A DNA stretch of 64,000 nucleotides, taken from Streptomyces sp. Root431. Lineage in GTDB: Bacteria; Actinomycetota; Actinomycetes; Streptomycetales; Streptomycetaceae. Where the stretch lies: the NCBI RefSeq assembly GCF_001426585.1, contig NZ_LMEI01000012.1, forward strand, positions 54,962 through 118,961, given 5' to 3'. Every line of letters begins with the position of its first letter. The stretch's first letter is position 1. The notes beneath the pieces were generated by a model, which searched no databases, was not told the origin of the DNA, and was given only the letters and a program-made list of their open reading frames with translations. Both the position numbers and the translations under genes were made by a program. Positions 51,922-59,982 of the stretch are shown here, in pieces.

Positions 51922-53424
51922 TTACTTCCTGCTGTAGTTCGGCGCCTCGACCGTCATCTGGATGTCGTGCGGGTGGCTCTCCTTGAGGCCCGCGGACGTG
52001 ATCCGGACGAACCGGCCCTTGGACTCCATCTCCTCGATGGTGGCCGCACCCACATAGCCCATCGTCTGGCGGAGACCGCCGACGAGCTGGTGCAGGACGT
52101 TGGCCAGGGGGCCGCGGTAGGGCACCTGGCCCTCGATGCCCTCGGGGACGAGCTTGTCGTCCGAGGCCACCTCGGCCTGGAAGTAGCGGTCCTTCGAGTA
52201 CGACCGGCCCTGGCCGCGGGACTGCATCGCGCCGAGCGAGCCCATGCCGCGGTACGACTTGAACTGCTTGCCGTTGATGAACTGCAGCTCGCCCGGGGAC
52301 TCCTCGCACCCGGCGAGCAGGCTGCCCAGCATGACCGTGTCGGCACCGGCGGCGAGCGCCTTGCCGATGTCGCCGGAGTACTGCAGGCCGCCGTCGCCGA
52401 TGACCGGGACGCCGGCCGCGCGGGCGGCGAGCGCCGCCTCGTAGATGGCGGTGACCTGCGGGACGCCGATGCCGGCGACGACGCGGGTGGTGCAGATGGA
52501 GCCGGGACCGACCCCGACCTTGACGCCGTCGACACCGGCGTCGATCAGGGCCTGCGCGCCGTCACGCGTCGCGACGTTGCCGCCGATGACGTCGACGCCG
52601 ACGCTGGACTTGATCTTCGCCATCCAGTTCAGGGCGTTGCTGTTGTGGCCGTGGGACGTGTCGACGATCAGGAAGTCGACGCCCGCCGCGGCCAGGCCCT
52701 GCGCGCGCTCCAGCGCCTCGGGGCTGGCGCCGACGGCCGCGCCGACGAGCAGCCGGCCCTCGGCGTCCTTGGCCGCGTGCGGGTACTTCTCGGCCTTGAC
52801 GAAGTCCTTGACCGTGATGAGGCCCTTGAGGATGCCGGACTCGTCGACGAGCGGCAGCTTCTCGATCTTGTGGCGGCGCAGCAGCTCCATGGCGTCGACG
52901 CCGGAGATGCCGACCTTGCCGGTGACGAGCGGCATCGGGGTCATGACCTCGCGCACCTGGCGGCTGCGGTCCGACTCGAAGGCCATGTCGCGGTTGGTGA
53001 CGATGCCGAGGAGCTTGCCCGCCGGGTCGGTCACCGGGACGCCGCTGATGCGGAACTTGGCGCACAGCGCGTCGGCCTCGGCCAGCGTCGCGTCCGGGTG
53101 GACGGTGATCGGGTCGGTCACCATGCCGGACTCGGAGCGCTTCACGAGGTCGACCTGGTTGACCTGGTCCTCGATCGACAGGTTGCGGTGCAGGACACCG
53201 ACGCCGCCCTGCCGCGCCATGGCGATGGCCATGCGGGACTCGGTGACCTTGTCCATCGCCGCGGACAGCAGCGGAATGTTCACGCGCACGTTGCGCGAGA
53301 TGCGGGACGAGGTGTCGACCGCGTTCGGGAGGACCTCGGACGCGCCCGGCAGCAGCAGCACGTCGTCGTAGGTCAGCCCGAGTGTCGCGAATTTCTCGGG
53401 CACTCCGTCGACGTATGCAGTCAT
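51922..53424 (-). CDS. guaB: IMP dehydrogenase
   Basis: This 500-residue enzyme oxidises IMP to XMP, the branch point to GMP, upstream of GuaA. The TIM barrel carries the catalytic loop GPGSICTTR with the active Cys. Two CBS regulatory modules are inserted after residue about 100 (MVTDPITVHPDATLAEADALCAKFRISGVPV and the following copy). The ATG at 53424 is preceded by a promoter that fits the sigma-R consensus, which would tie GMP supply to thiol stress. Its neighbours sigD and guaB3 match the mycobacterial order. Confidence 0.97.
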   Translation of the reverse strand: MTAYVDGVPEKFATLGLTYDDVLLLPGASEVLPNAVDTSSRISRNVRVNIPLLSAAMDKVTESRMAIAMARQGGVGVLHRNLSIEDQVNQVDLVKRSESGMVTDPITVHPDATLAEADALCAKFRISGVPVTDPAGKLLGIVTNRDMAFESDRSRQVREVMTPMPLVTGKVGISGVDAMELLRRHKIEKLPLVDESGILKGLITVKDFVKAEKYPHAAKDAEGRLLVGAAVGASPEALERAQGLAAAGVDFLIVDTSHGHNSNALNWMAKIKSSVGVDVIGGNVATRDGAQALIDAGVDGVKVGVGPGSICTTRVVAGIGVPQVTAIYEAALAARAAGVPVIGDGGLQYSGDIGKALAAGADTVMLGSLLAGCEESPGELQFINGKQFKSYRGMGSLGAMQSRGQGRSYSKDRYFQAEVASDDKLVPEGIEGQVPYRGPLANVLHQLVGGLRQTMGYVGAATIEEMESKGRFVRITSAGLKESHPHDIQMTVEAPNYSRK

Positions 53425-53468
53425 GACACCTTCCCCAAATGGCCTTGATCGGTGCGGATGTCCATGCT

Positions 53469-53494
53469 AACGGGCCGAAGCCGTGTCTCATTCC
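53469..53494 (-). promoter_or_regulatory. Predicted sigma-R promoter of guaB
   Basis: On the minus strand, GGAAT (53494-53490), then exactly 18 bases, then GTT (53471-53469) matches the sigma-R consensus GGAAT-N18-GTT. The transcription start would lie about 38 bases before the guaB ATG. Confidence 0.55.
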
Positions 53495-53596
53495 ACGATC
53501 AAGATCAGCCGGAAGCTTTGGACGTTTGTACGTGTACGAAAGGGCTGATCGGCCTCGGCAACGCTTACTGCCCGGCGTAACAGCCCCGCTCGGCAG

Positions 53597-54289
53597 CTAC
53601 TGCTCGGCCAGCGCGCGGAGCCGGCTCAGCGCGCGGTGCTGCGCGACCCGGACGGCCCCCGGGGACATGCCGAGCATCTGCCCGGTCTCCTCGGCGGTCA
53701 GCCCGACGGCGACCCGAAGGACGAGCAGCTCGCGCTGGTTCTCCGGAAGGTTGGCCAGCAGCTTCTTGGCCCACTCGGCGTCATCGCTGAGCAGTGCGCG
53801 CTCCTCGGGACCGAGGGAGTCGTCGGGCCGCTCCGGCATCTCGTCGGAGGGCACGGCCGTGGACCCCGGGTGCCGCATGGCGGCCCGCTGGAGGTCGGCG
53901 ACCTTGTGTCCGGCGATGGCGAAGACGAAGGCCTCGAAGGGCCTGCCCGTGTCCTTGTAGCGCGGCAGGGCCATGAGGACGGCGACGCAGACCTCCTGGG
54001 CGAGGTCCTCCACGAAGTGGCGGGCGTCGCCGGGCAGCCGGTTCAGGCGGGTGCGGCAGTACCGCAGGGCGAGCGGGTGCACACGCGCCAACAGGTCGTG
54101 CGTGGCCTGCGCGTCGCCCTCGACCGCGCGGCGTACGAGCGCGCCGATCTCCCCCTGCCCGGCAGGCATGGGGGAACCCACGGTCTCGTCGTCGCGCATC
54201 GCTCCATGGTGCCCCGACGCTTCAGCGTTCGTGGCACCGCGTCCGTAGTTGTGCACCGAAGCGTTATGAGCAGGTGCGCCGGTACTCAT
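53597..54289 (-). CDS. sigD: ECF-type RNA polymerase sigma factor SigD (ShbA-like)
   Basis: This 230-residue sigma factor has a region 2 (VEDLAQEVCVAVLMALPRYKDTGRPFEAFVFAIAGHKVADLQR, described by its ends) and a region 4 helix-turn-helix (LLVLRVAVGLTAEETGQMLGMSPGAVRVAQHRALSRLRAL). A 60-residue N-terminal tail is polar. The ATG at 54289 is chosen because GGGAGGGGAGGG lies nine bases upstream; ATG 54340 and a later ATG at 54196 are alternatives. Position between guaB and bldM matches SCO4769/sigD; in S. griseus the equivalent factor (ShbA) drives hrdB. That link is recalled, not shown here. No anti-sigma gene is adjacent. Confidence 0.92.
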   Translation of the reverse strand: MSTGAPAHNASVHNYGRGATNAEASGHHGAMRDDETVGSPMPAGQGEIGALVRRAVEGDAQATHDLLARVHPLALRYCRTRLNRLPGDARHFVEDLAQEVCVAVLMALPRYKDTGRPFEAFVFAIAGHKVADLQRAAMRHPGSTAVPSDEMPERPDDSLGPEERALLSDDAEWAKKLLANLPENQRELLVLRVAVGLTAEETGQMLGMSPGAVRVAQHRALSRLRALAEQ

Positions 54290-54442
54290 CTCGCGCGCCC
54301 TCCCCTCCCGCTCGATCGACTCGTCCCCGAGGAACTCCACATCTCAAGGATGCGGCATCGCGCGGGGAAGTGACACAAGCCCACCCCGTCCACCCCGCGA
54401 CGGGCGCGGATGCGGACGGGGATGTGGCCGGTGACCTGCGAT

Positions 54443-55054
54443 TCAGCGCACCAGGCCCCAGCGGAAACCCAGCGCGACGGCGTGCGCCCGGTCCGAGGCG
54501 CCGAGCTTCTTGAAGAGGCGCCGGGCGTGCGTCTTCACGGTGTCCTCCGAGAGGAAGAGCTCGCGCCCGATCTCCGCGTTGGACCGGCCGTGGCTCATTC
54601 CTTCGAGGACCTGGATCTCGCGCGCGGTGAGCGTGGGCGCGGCGCCCATCTCGGCCGAACGGAGCCGGCGCGGGGCGAGCCGCCAGGTCGGGTCGGCGAG
54701 CGCCTGGGTGACGGTGGCCCGCAGTTCGGCGCGCGAGGCGTCCTTGTGCAGATAGCCACGGGCACCCGCGGCGACCGCGAGAGCGACGCCGTCGAGGTCC
54801 TCGGCGACCGTGAGCATGATGATCCGGGCGCCGGGGTCCGCGGAGAGCAGCCTGCGGACGGTCTCCACGCCACCCAGACCGGGCATGCGTACGTCCATCA
54901 GAATCAGGTCCGAGCGGTCCGCGCCCCAGCGGCGGAGGACTTCCTCGCCGTTGGCCGCGGTGGTCACGCGCTCGACGCCGGGCACGGTCGCGACCGCGCG
55001 CCGGAGCGCCTCTCGGGCAAGCGGGGAGTCATCGCAGACGAGGACGGATGTCAT
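54443..55054 (-). CDS. bldM: Developmental response regulator BldM
   Basis: This 203-residue atypical response regulator is required for aerial hyphae and spores. The receiver has D8-D9 and D54 (LILMDVRMPG), and the LuxR helix-turn-helix is at about 140-195 (LTAREIQVLEGMSHGRSNAEIGRELFLSEDTVKTHA). Length equals that of S. coelicolor BldM. No kinase gene is adjacent, as expected for this orphan regulator, which works as a homodimer or with WhiI. Its gene is divergent from whiD and has an exact sigma-BldN promoter 134-161 bases upstream. Confidence 0.97.
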   Translation of the reverse strand: MTSVLVCDDSPLAREALRRAVATVPGVERVTTAANGEEVLRRWGADRSDLILMDVRMPGLGGVETVRRLLSADPGARIIMLTVAEDLDGVALAVAAGARGYLHKDASRAELRATVTQALADPTWRLAPRRLRSAEMGAAPTLTAREIQVLEGMSHGRSNAEIGRELFLSEDTVKTHARRLFKKLGASDRAHAVALGFRWGLVR

Positions 55055-55488
55055 GACTGACCTCCGTGGCTCTCGCAGCTGTTGCGCGTCACCTTGAGCC
55101 TCCAGGGCTGGTACGTATCGTCACCTGTGCGATTGACGCTCTCGGACACCTGCCCGATCGCTTGTTCCTTCAACCGCCTCCGCACACTCAACGACGGTCA
55201 CTCGAAAGAGTTACGGGTCGGACGGCAGCCTTCGGCACTCTACGTGAGGAGCCGTAAGCGGAGGAGAGCGACGCGGCCCTTCTGCCCTTCATCGAAAGCT
55301 ATGCCCCATTTAGCGGGTTTTCTTCCCTTTTTGCAGTGTCTGTGGCTAGATTCGCAATGAGTCATATTTACATCTACTTCGACAGTAGTTGTACTTCCCC
55401 GACACCTCGGGGCCCGAGGAGCCCCGGTCGATCAGCCATCCACCCGCCCACCTATCCCGTTCGACACGGTTTCAAGGGGACTAGCGCA
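55055..55488. other. bldM-whiD divergent control region
   Basis: 434 bases without a gene, unusually AT-rich for this genome around 55290-55410. It contains the bldM sigma-BldN promoter at 55188-55215 and a possible whiD -10 (TAGATT near 55348). The whiD ribosome-binding site AAGGGGA lies near 55474. Further developmental regulator sites are likely but cannot be assigned by eye. Confidence 0.6.
55188..55215 (-). promoter_or_regulatory. Sigma-BldN promoter of bldM
   Basis: On the minus strand, CGTAAC (55215-55210) and CGTTGA (55193-55188) are separated by exactly 16 bases. This is the published consensus for sigma-BldN, which transcribes bldM in Streptomyces. Both hexamers match perfectly. 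Confidence 0.9.
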
Positions 55489-55869
55489 ATGGCAGATTTC
55501 TCCCGCCTTCCCGGACCCAACGCCGATCTGTGGGACTGGCAACTCCTCGCGGCCTGCCGCGGGGTGGACAGCTCCCTGTTCTTCCACCCTGAGGGAGAGC
55601 GCGGCGCGGCACGGAGTGCGCGCGAGAACTCGGCGAAAGAGGTCTGCATGCGGTGCCCGGTACGCGCGGAGTGCGCGGCACACGCACTCGCCGTGCGGGA
55701 GCCCTACGGCGTATGGGGCGGCCTCACCGAGGACGAACGCGAAGAGCTCATGGGACGCGCCCGGAACCGCCTGATCACGGCGGCACCGACGGCCGCACCC
55801 GTCACCACCGTGACGTCCATGACGACATCAGCGGCGGCTGCGGGCCGCCCGATCGTGGAGCGCATGTGA
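55489..55869 (+). CDS. whiD: WhiB-like sporulation regulator WhiD
   Basis: This 126-residue iron-sulfur protein is needed for late sporulation. The four cluster-ligand cysteines are C23, C53, C56 and C62 (spacing C-x29-C-x2-C-x5-C), followed by the WhiB turn motif YGVWGGLTEDER and a basic GRARNR segment. The remaining C-terminal 30 residues are Ala/Thr-rich. The ATG at 55489 follows AAGGGGA by about eight bases. It is orthologous to whiB3 of M. tuberculosis by position beside sigD-guaB. WhiB-like proteins typically bind region 4 of the principal sigma factor. Confidence 0.95.
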   Translation: MADFSRLPGPNADLWDWQLLAACRGVDSSLFFHPEGERGAARSARENSAKEVCMRCPVRAECAAHALAVREPYGVWGGLTEDEREELMGRARNRLITAAPTAAPVTTVTSMTTSAAAAGRPIVERM

Positions 55870-55923
55870 AGGAACGTTTCCTCAACAACGACCGAGCCTG
55901 AACCGAACACGAGCGAGTCGCGC

Positions 55924-55937
55924 CCACGCGCGCGTGG
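55924..55937. repeat. Palindrome CCACGCGCGCGTGG after whiD
   Basis: This 14-base perfect palindrome lies in the gap between convergent whiD and the lysR-type gene. Its core ACGCGCGCGTGGCGG is repeated at 55949, inside the end of the lysR-type gene. It may help termination. Confidence 0.45.
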
Positions 55938-55946
55938 CGGTGTCGC

Positions 55947-56840
55947 CTACGCGCGCGTGGCGGCGCGGGTGAGTTCGTCGAGCGTGGCGGCGACGGCCGG
56001 GACCTGGGCCAGGTCCGGCAGGGTCAGCGCCACGATCTCCCGCTCCACCGCGGGCTCGACGGTCACGGTCCGGGCCCCCTTGGGCCGTACGGACTCGATG
56101 GCGAGCTCGGGCAGGACGGCGACGCCCAGACCGGCGCCGACCAGGCCCACCACGGCCGGGTAGTCGTCGGTGGCGAAGTCGATGCGGGGAGTGAAGCCCG
56201 CCTCCTCGCAGACGTCCACGAGCTGGCGGCGGCAGCGCGGGCAGCCCGCGATCCAGGACTCCTCCGCGAGCTCGGCGATGCCGACCGAGCCGGCCCCGGC
56301 GAGCCGGTGCCCCTCGGGCACCAGGCCCACCAGACGGTCCGCGAGCAGCGGGCGGACGACGAGGTCGTCCCACTCGGCCTGCCCCGCCCCGTACCGGAAG
56401 GCGAGGGCCACGTCGCAGTCGCCCTCCCGGAGCATCTCGATCGAGCGCGGCGGTTCGGCCTCGACGAGGGAGACCCGGGTGCCGGGGTGCTTGGCGCGCA
56501 GGGCCGCGAGGGCGGTGGGGACGAGGGTGGAGCTGCCGCTGGGGAAGGAGACCAGGCGGACGCGGCCCGCCCGGAGCCCGGCGATGGCGGCGACCTCCTC
56601 CTCGGCGGCGGTGAGCCCCGCGAGGATGCCGGAGGCGTGGCGGACCAGGACCTCGCCGGCCTGGGTGAGGCGCATCTCGCGGCCCGTACGGATCAGCAGC
56701 GGGGTGCCGGCGGACGTTTCGAGCGCCTTCATCTGCTGGCTGACGGCGGGCTGGGTGCAGCCCAGTTCGCGCGCGGCGGCCGAGAAGGAGCCGGTGGCGG
56801 CGACGGCGCGCAGGACGCGGAGGTGGCGGGCCTCGATCAT
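55947..56840 (-). CDS. LysR-family transcriptional regulator
   Basis: This 297-residue regulator has a winged helix-turn-helix at residues about 1-60 (LRVLRAVAATGSFSAAARELGCTQPAVSQQMKALE) and a periplasmic-binding-protein-like effector domain. The ATG at 56840 begins MIEARHLRVLR; an upstream in-frame ATG at 56852 adds four residues. It is divergent from a MOSC-domain gene, which by LysR habit is a likely target. One Cys-rich turn (AGCPRCRR near 193-200) is unusual for the family and might sense metal or redox state. Confidence 0.92.
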   Translation of the reverse strand: MIEARHLRVLRAVAATGSFSAAARELGCTQPAVSQQMKALETSAGTPLLIRTGREMRLTQAGEVLVRHASGILAGLTAAEEEVAAIAGLRAGRVRLVSFPSGSSTLVPTALAALRAKHPGTRVSLVEAEPPRSIEMLREGDCDVALAFRYGAGQAEWDDLVVRPLLADRLVGLVPEGHRLAGAGSVGIAELAEESWIAGCPRCRRQLVDVCEEAGFTPRIDFATDDYPAVVGLVGAGLGVAVLPELAIESVRPKGARTVTVEPAVEREIVALTLPDLAQVPAVAATLDELTRAATRA

Positions 56841-56956
56841 GCGCTCAAGCATAAGCGAATCTTGGGTGAAGCGGCGAATGTCCAGGCGATCCTTTGAGGA
56901 GTGGGCCCTGTGGATATCTTCCGAGGGGTGTCCCCGTATCCCCGTAAAGTGCCCGC

Positions 56957-57643
56957 ATGACCTTGTTGAGCGTGAATGTGGGCCGGGCCAGGGCAGTGGA
57001 CTACACGGACTCCGCGTCGGGGACGACGGCCATCGACAAGCGCCCCGTCGACGGTCCCGTGCGCATCGAGGCGCCGGGTCCGCCCGGGGTCGGACGGAGC
57101 GGGGTCGCCGGGGACACCGTCTGCGACCTGCGGTTCCACGGCGGCGACGACCGGGCCGCGTACGCCTTCGCCCGCGAGGACATGGACCTGTGGGAGCGGG
57201 AGCTCGGCCGCGAACTGGCCCCGGGCTCCTTCGGCGAGAACCTCACGACCCTCGGGCTCGACGTCAACGGCGCCCTGATCGGGGAGCGGTGGCGGATCGG
57301 CGAGGACGTCGTCCTCGAAGTGACCGGCGGCCGCATCCCGTGCCGGACGTTCGCGGGCTTCGTGGAGGAGAAGGGCTGGGTCAAGCGGTTCACGCAGTCG
57401 ACGGCCGGACCCGGCGCGCTGCTGCGGGTGATCGTGCCGGGCGAGGTGCGGGCGGGCGACCCGATCACGGTCGTGCACCGGCCGGACCACGACGTCACCG
57501 TCGCGCTGCTGCACCGCGCGGCCACCGCCGAACGCACGCTGCTGCCCGCCACCTTGGCCGCGGCGGAGTGGATGGAGTCGGGGCTGCTGGCGCTCGCGCG
57601 TCAGTACGCGGAGAAGTACGGGCGCGCGAGCGGCGAGGCGTAG
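56957..57643 (+). CDS. MOSC-domain protein (YiiM-like)
   Basis: This 228-residue protein belongs to the molybdenum-cofactor sulfurase C-terminal (MOSC) superfamily. Characteristic features are the GDTVCDLRFHGGDDRAAYAF segment near residue 53, PGSFGENLTTLGLD, and the conserved Cys in GGRIPCRTFAGF. Similar proteins (YiiM) reduce 6-hydroxylaminopurine in E. coli using a molybdenum cofactor. The gene starts at ATG 56957 with little ribosome-binding site, possibly leaderless. It is divergent from the LysR regulator and is followed 28 bases later by an SDR, presumably in one transcript. Confidence 0.9.
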   Translation: MTLLSVNVGRARAVDYTDSASGTTAIDKRPVDGPVRIEAPGPPGVGRSGVAGDTVCDLRFHGGDDRAAYAFAREDMDLWERELGRELAPGSFGENLTTLGLDVNGALIGERWRIGEDVVLEVTGGRIPCRTFAGFVEEKGWVKRFTQSTAGPGALLRVIVPGEVRAGDPITVVHRPDHDVTVALLHRAATAERTLLPATLAAAEWMESGLLALARQYAEKYGRASGEA

Positions 57644-57671
57644 GGCGCGAGCGGGGCACTAACGTGCCGGT

Positions 57672-58445
57672 ATGACGACTGCACTGATTACGGGCGCCAC
57701 CGCGGGCATCGGGGCCGCCTTCGCACGGAGACTGGCGGCGGACGGTCACGACGTCGTGCTGGTGGCCCGGGACGTGAAGCGGCTCCGGGAGCAGGCCACC
57801 GAACTGCACGACCGGCACGGCGTCGAGGCCGAGGTCCTCTCGGCGGACCTGGCCGAGGAGAAGGGCATCGCCGCCGTCGAGGCGCGGCTCTCCGACCCGA
57901 AGCAGCCGGTCGACGTGCTCGTGAACAACGCCGGTTTCGGCAACAAGGGCCGCTTTCTCGAAGTCTCCATGGCCGACGAGCTCAAGATGCTGACGGTGCA
58001 CTGCGAGGCGGTGCTGCGGCTGACCTCGGCCGCGGCCTCCTCCATGAAGGAGCGCGGCCGCGGCGCGGTCGTGAACGTCGCCTCGGTGGCGGCCTTCGTG
58101 CCCCGCGGGACGTACGGGGCGTCGAAGGCCTGGGTCGTGCAGTTCACCCAGGGCGCGGCGCGGGACCTCGCGGGCAGCGGGGTGCGGCTGATGGCGCTCT
58201 GCCCCGGCTTCGTACGGACCGAGTTCCACGAGCGGGCCGGGATGGGGACGGACAACATCCCGGGCTGGATGTGGCTCGACGCGGACAAGCTGGTGACGGC
58301 GGCGCTCGGGGACCTGGAGCGGGGGAAGACGCTGTCGATCCCCGACCCCCGCTACAAGGCCCTGATGGGTGTGGTGAAGCTGGCGCCGCGCGGCCTGCTC
58401 GGCGGGGTCTCCTCCAAGGCGGGCCGCAAGTACGGTCCGAAGTAG
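57672..58445 (+). CDS. Short-chain dehydrogenase/reductase
   Basis: This 257-residue Rossmann enzyme has cofactor loop TGATAGIG at residues 8-15, NNAGFG in the middle, catalytic Ser in NVASVAAFVPR and the YGASK pair (Tyr and Lys). Basic residues after strand beta2 (ARDVKR) suggest NADP(H). The C-terminal 60 residues contain a hydrophobic patch (WMWLDADKLVTAALGDL) like those of membrane-associated ketoreductases. The substrate is unknown. It follows the MOSC gene by 28 bases and converges on the beta-helix gene with only 13 bases between stops and no clear terminator. Confidence 0.92.
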   Translation: MTTALITGATAGIGAAFARRLAADGHDVVLVARDVKRLREQATELHDRHGVEAEVLSADLAEEKGIAAVEARLSDPKQPVDVLVNNAGFGNKGRFLEVSMADELKMLTVHCEAVLRLTSAAASSMKERGRGAVVNVASVAAFVPRGTYGASKAWVVQFTQGAARDLAGSGVRLMALCPGFVRTEFHERAGMGTDNIPGWMWLDADKLVTAALGDLERGKTLSIPDPRYKALMGVVKLAPRGLLGGVSSKAGRKYGPK

Positions 58446-58458
58446 CGCCGTACGGGCT

Positions 58459-59982
58459 CTAGTTCACGCCCGGTCCCTCGTACGCCCCGATGTTCGGAAC
58501 CGACGTCGCCGACACGGCGTTTCCGAACCAGTCCCTGCCGCCGTTGTCCGCGATGAGCGTGCCGGCGGTCAGGGCGGGGGAACCGGCGCCGAGCCGCAGG
58601 TCGGGGCGGAGCAGGGGGTCGGCGGTGAGGCCGCCGGGGTTGGGGCGGGTCATGGCGATGCCGTGGAAGAGGTTGTGAGAGAAGGAGAGCCCGGGCGTCG
58701 GGTTCTTGAAGGCGTAGCCGTCGCTCGCGCCCTCGTTGACGAAGACGTTGTTGCGGATCGACAGCTCGTGCTGGGTGGTGGCGGGGCTGCCGGCGTCGTC
58801 CTGGACGAGGTAGGCGGGGACGGTGGTCCTGTTGACGAAGGTGTTGTTGTAGATCTGGGTGTTGAGGATGGGGCCCCAGCAGTTCTGGATGAGCCGGGCG
58901 CCGTCGTCGACGCTGACGTTGTAACGGACCACGGTGTCGAGGGTCTTGGCTCCGCTGTAGGGGCAGATCAGCAGGAAGCCGCCCTGGTTGTCGTGGCTGT
59001 TGTTGTACTGGAAGACGGTGCCCTTCGAGGCTCCGTCGGCGTCGAAGGACATGCCGTCCTTGGTGCCGCCGCCGCCCGAGACCTCGTTGTGCTCGATGAG
59101 GGTGTCGTCGGTGTTGAAGGTCCAGACGCCCGCGTTGGCGGCCTTGGAGCGGAGCTGGAAGCCGTCGATCCTGTTGTGGTCGACCCGGGCGCCGCTGGTG
59201 GTGTCGAGCTTGATGCCGTCGCCGGCGAGCGAGGTCAGCGTGTTGTGGTGGATCCGGACGCGGAGGCTCGGGGTCCAAGCGCCGGGGTAGGCGTTCGGGT
59301 CCTGCTGGTTGCCGACGAGGTCGCGCTTGGAGAAGCGGGACTTGAAATAGATGCCCTCGCGGTCGACGTCGCGGATGTCGTTGTGGTGGATGTCGAGGCC
59401 GTCGTACCAGCTGGGGATGGTCGTTCCCTCGACGGCGACGTGGATCGCGCTGGATCCTGTGAGGGTCTTGAAGTCGCCGCCGCGGACGTCGTGGATCGAC
59501 AGGTGGTCGAGCGTGATGCCCTTCGCGGCGCCGTAGTCGGCCAGGCGGAGGCGGACGCCGTTGCGCTCGGTGCCGGGGGCGGCCGCGTTGGTGATCTCCA
59601 GGCGGGTCAGGCGCAGGTACCGGGTGTCGGCGAGGAGTACGGCGTCGTGGGCGCCGTTTCCGTCGATGACCGCGCGGCCGGCCGCGGCCCCGTAGTCGGC
59701 GATGGTGAAGGGGTACGCGGCGGAGCCGGCGCCCTGGGGCTGGAGCGTGCCGGTACAGGTGGTGCCGCGCTTGAACAGAAGCTTGTCGCCGGGCCCGTAG
59801 GGGTGGGCGTTGGCCTCGGCGAGGCTGGTCCAGGGGCGCTGGACGCTGCCGTCGCCCGTGCTCTGGGCCGAGCAGTCGACGTGGTGGCGGTGGCCGGGCG
59901 GGGCGGCGGCCTGGGCGGGGACGGTCGCGAGCAGGGGGAGTACGAGGGCGGCGGCGAGGGCGTGGGCACGGCGCTGGGTCAC
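58459..59982 (-). CDS. Secreted right-handed parallel beta-helix protein
   Basis: This 507-residue secreted protein starts with a signal peptide (MTQRRAHALAAALVLPLLATVPAQA, cleaved near residue 26). The body consists of repeating strands with N-x-x-x-N/H patterns (VRIHHNTLTSLAGDGIKLDTTSGARVDHNRIDGF), the hallmark of right-handed parallel beta-helix carbohydrate-active enzymes such as polysaccharide lyases and some glycoside hydrolases. No catalytic residues can be assigned by eye. The GTG start overlaps the DUF2264 stop (GTGA), so it is co-translated with it. It probably attacks an extracellular polysaccharide. Confidence 0.88.
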   Translation of the reverse strand: MTQRRAHALAAALVLPLLATVPAQAAAPPGHRHHVDCSAQSTGDGSVQRPWTSLAEANAHPYGPGDKLLFKRGTTCTGTLQPQGAGSAAYPFTIADYGAAAGRAVIDGNGAHDAVLLADTRYLRLTRLEITNAAAPGTERNGVRLRLADYGAAKGITLDHLSIHDVRGGDFKTLTGSSAIHVAVEGTTIPSWYDGLDIHHNDIRDVDREGIYFKSRFSKRDLVGNQQDPNAYPGAWTPSLRVRIHHNTLTSLAGDGIKLDTTSGARVDHNRIDGFQLRSKAANAGVWTFNTDDTLIEHNEVSGGGGTKDGMSFDADGASKGTVFQYNNSHDNQGGFLLICPYSGAKTLDTVVRYNVSVDDGARLIQNCWGPILNTQIYNNTFVNRTTVPAYLVQDDAGSPATTQHELSIRNNVFVNEGASDGYAFKNPTPGLSFSHNLFHGIAMTRPNPGGLTADPLLRPDLRLGAGSPALTAGTLIADNGGRDWFGNAVSATSVPNIGAYEGPGVN

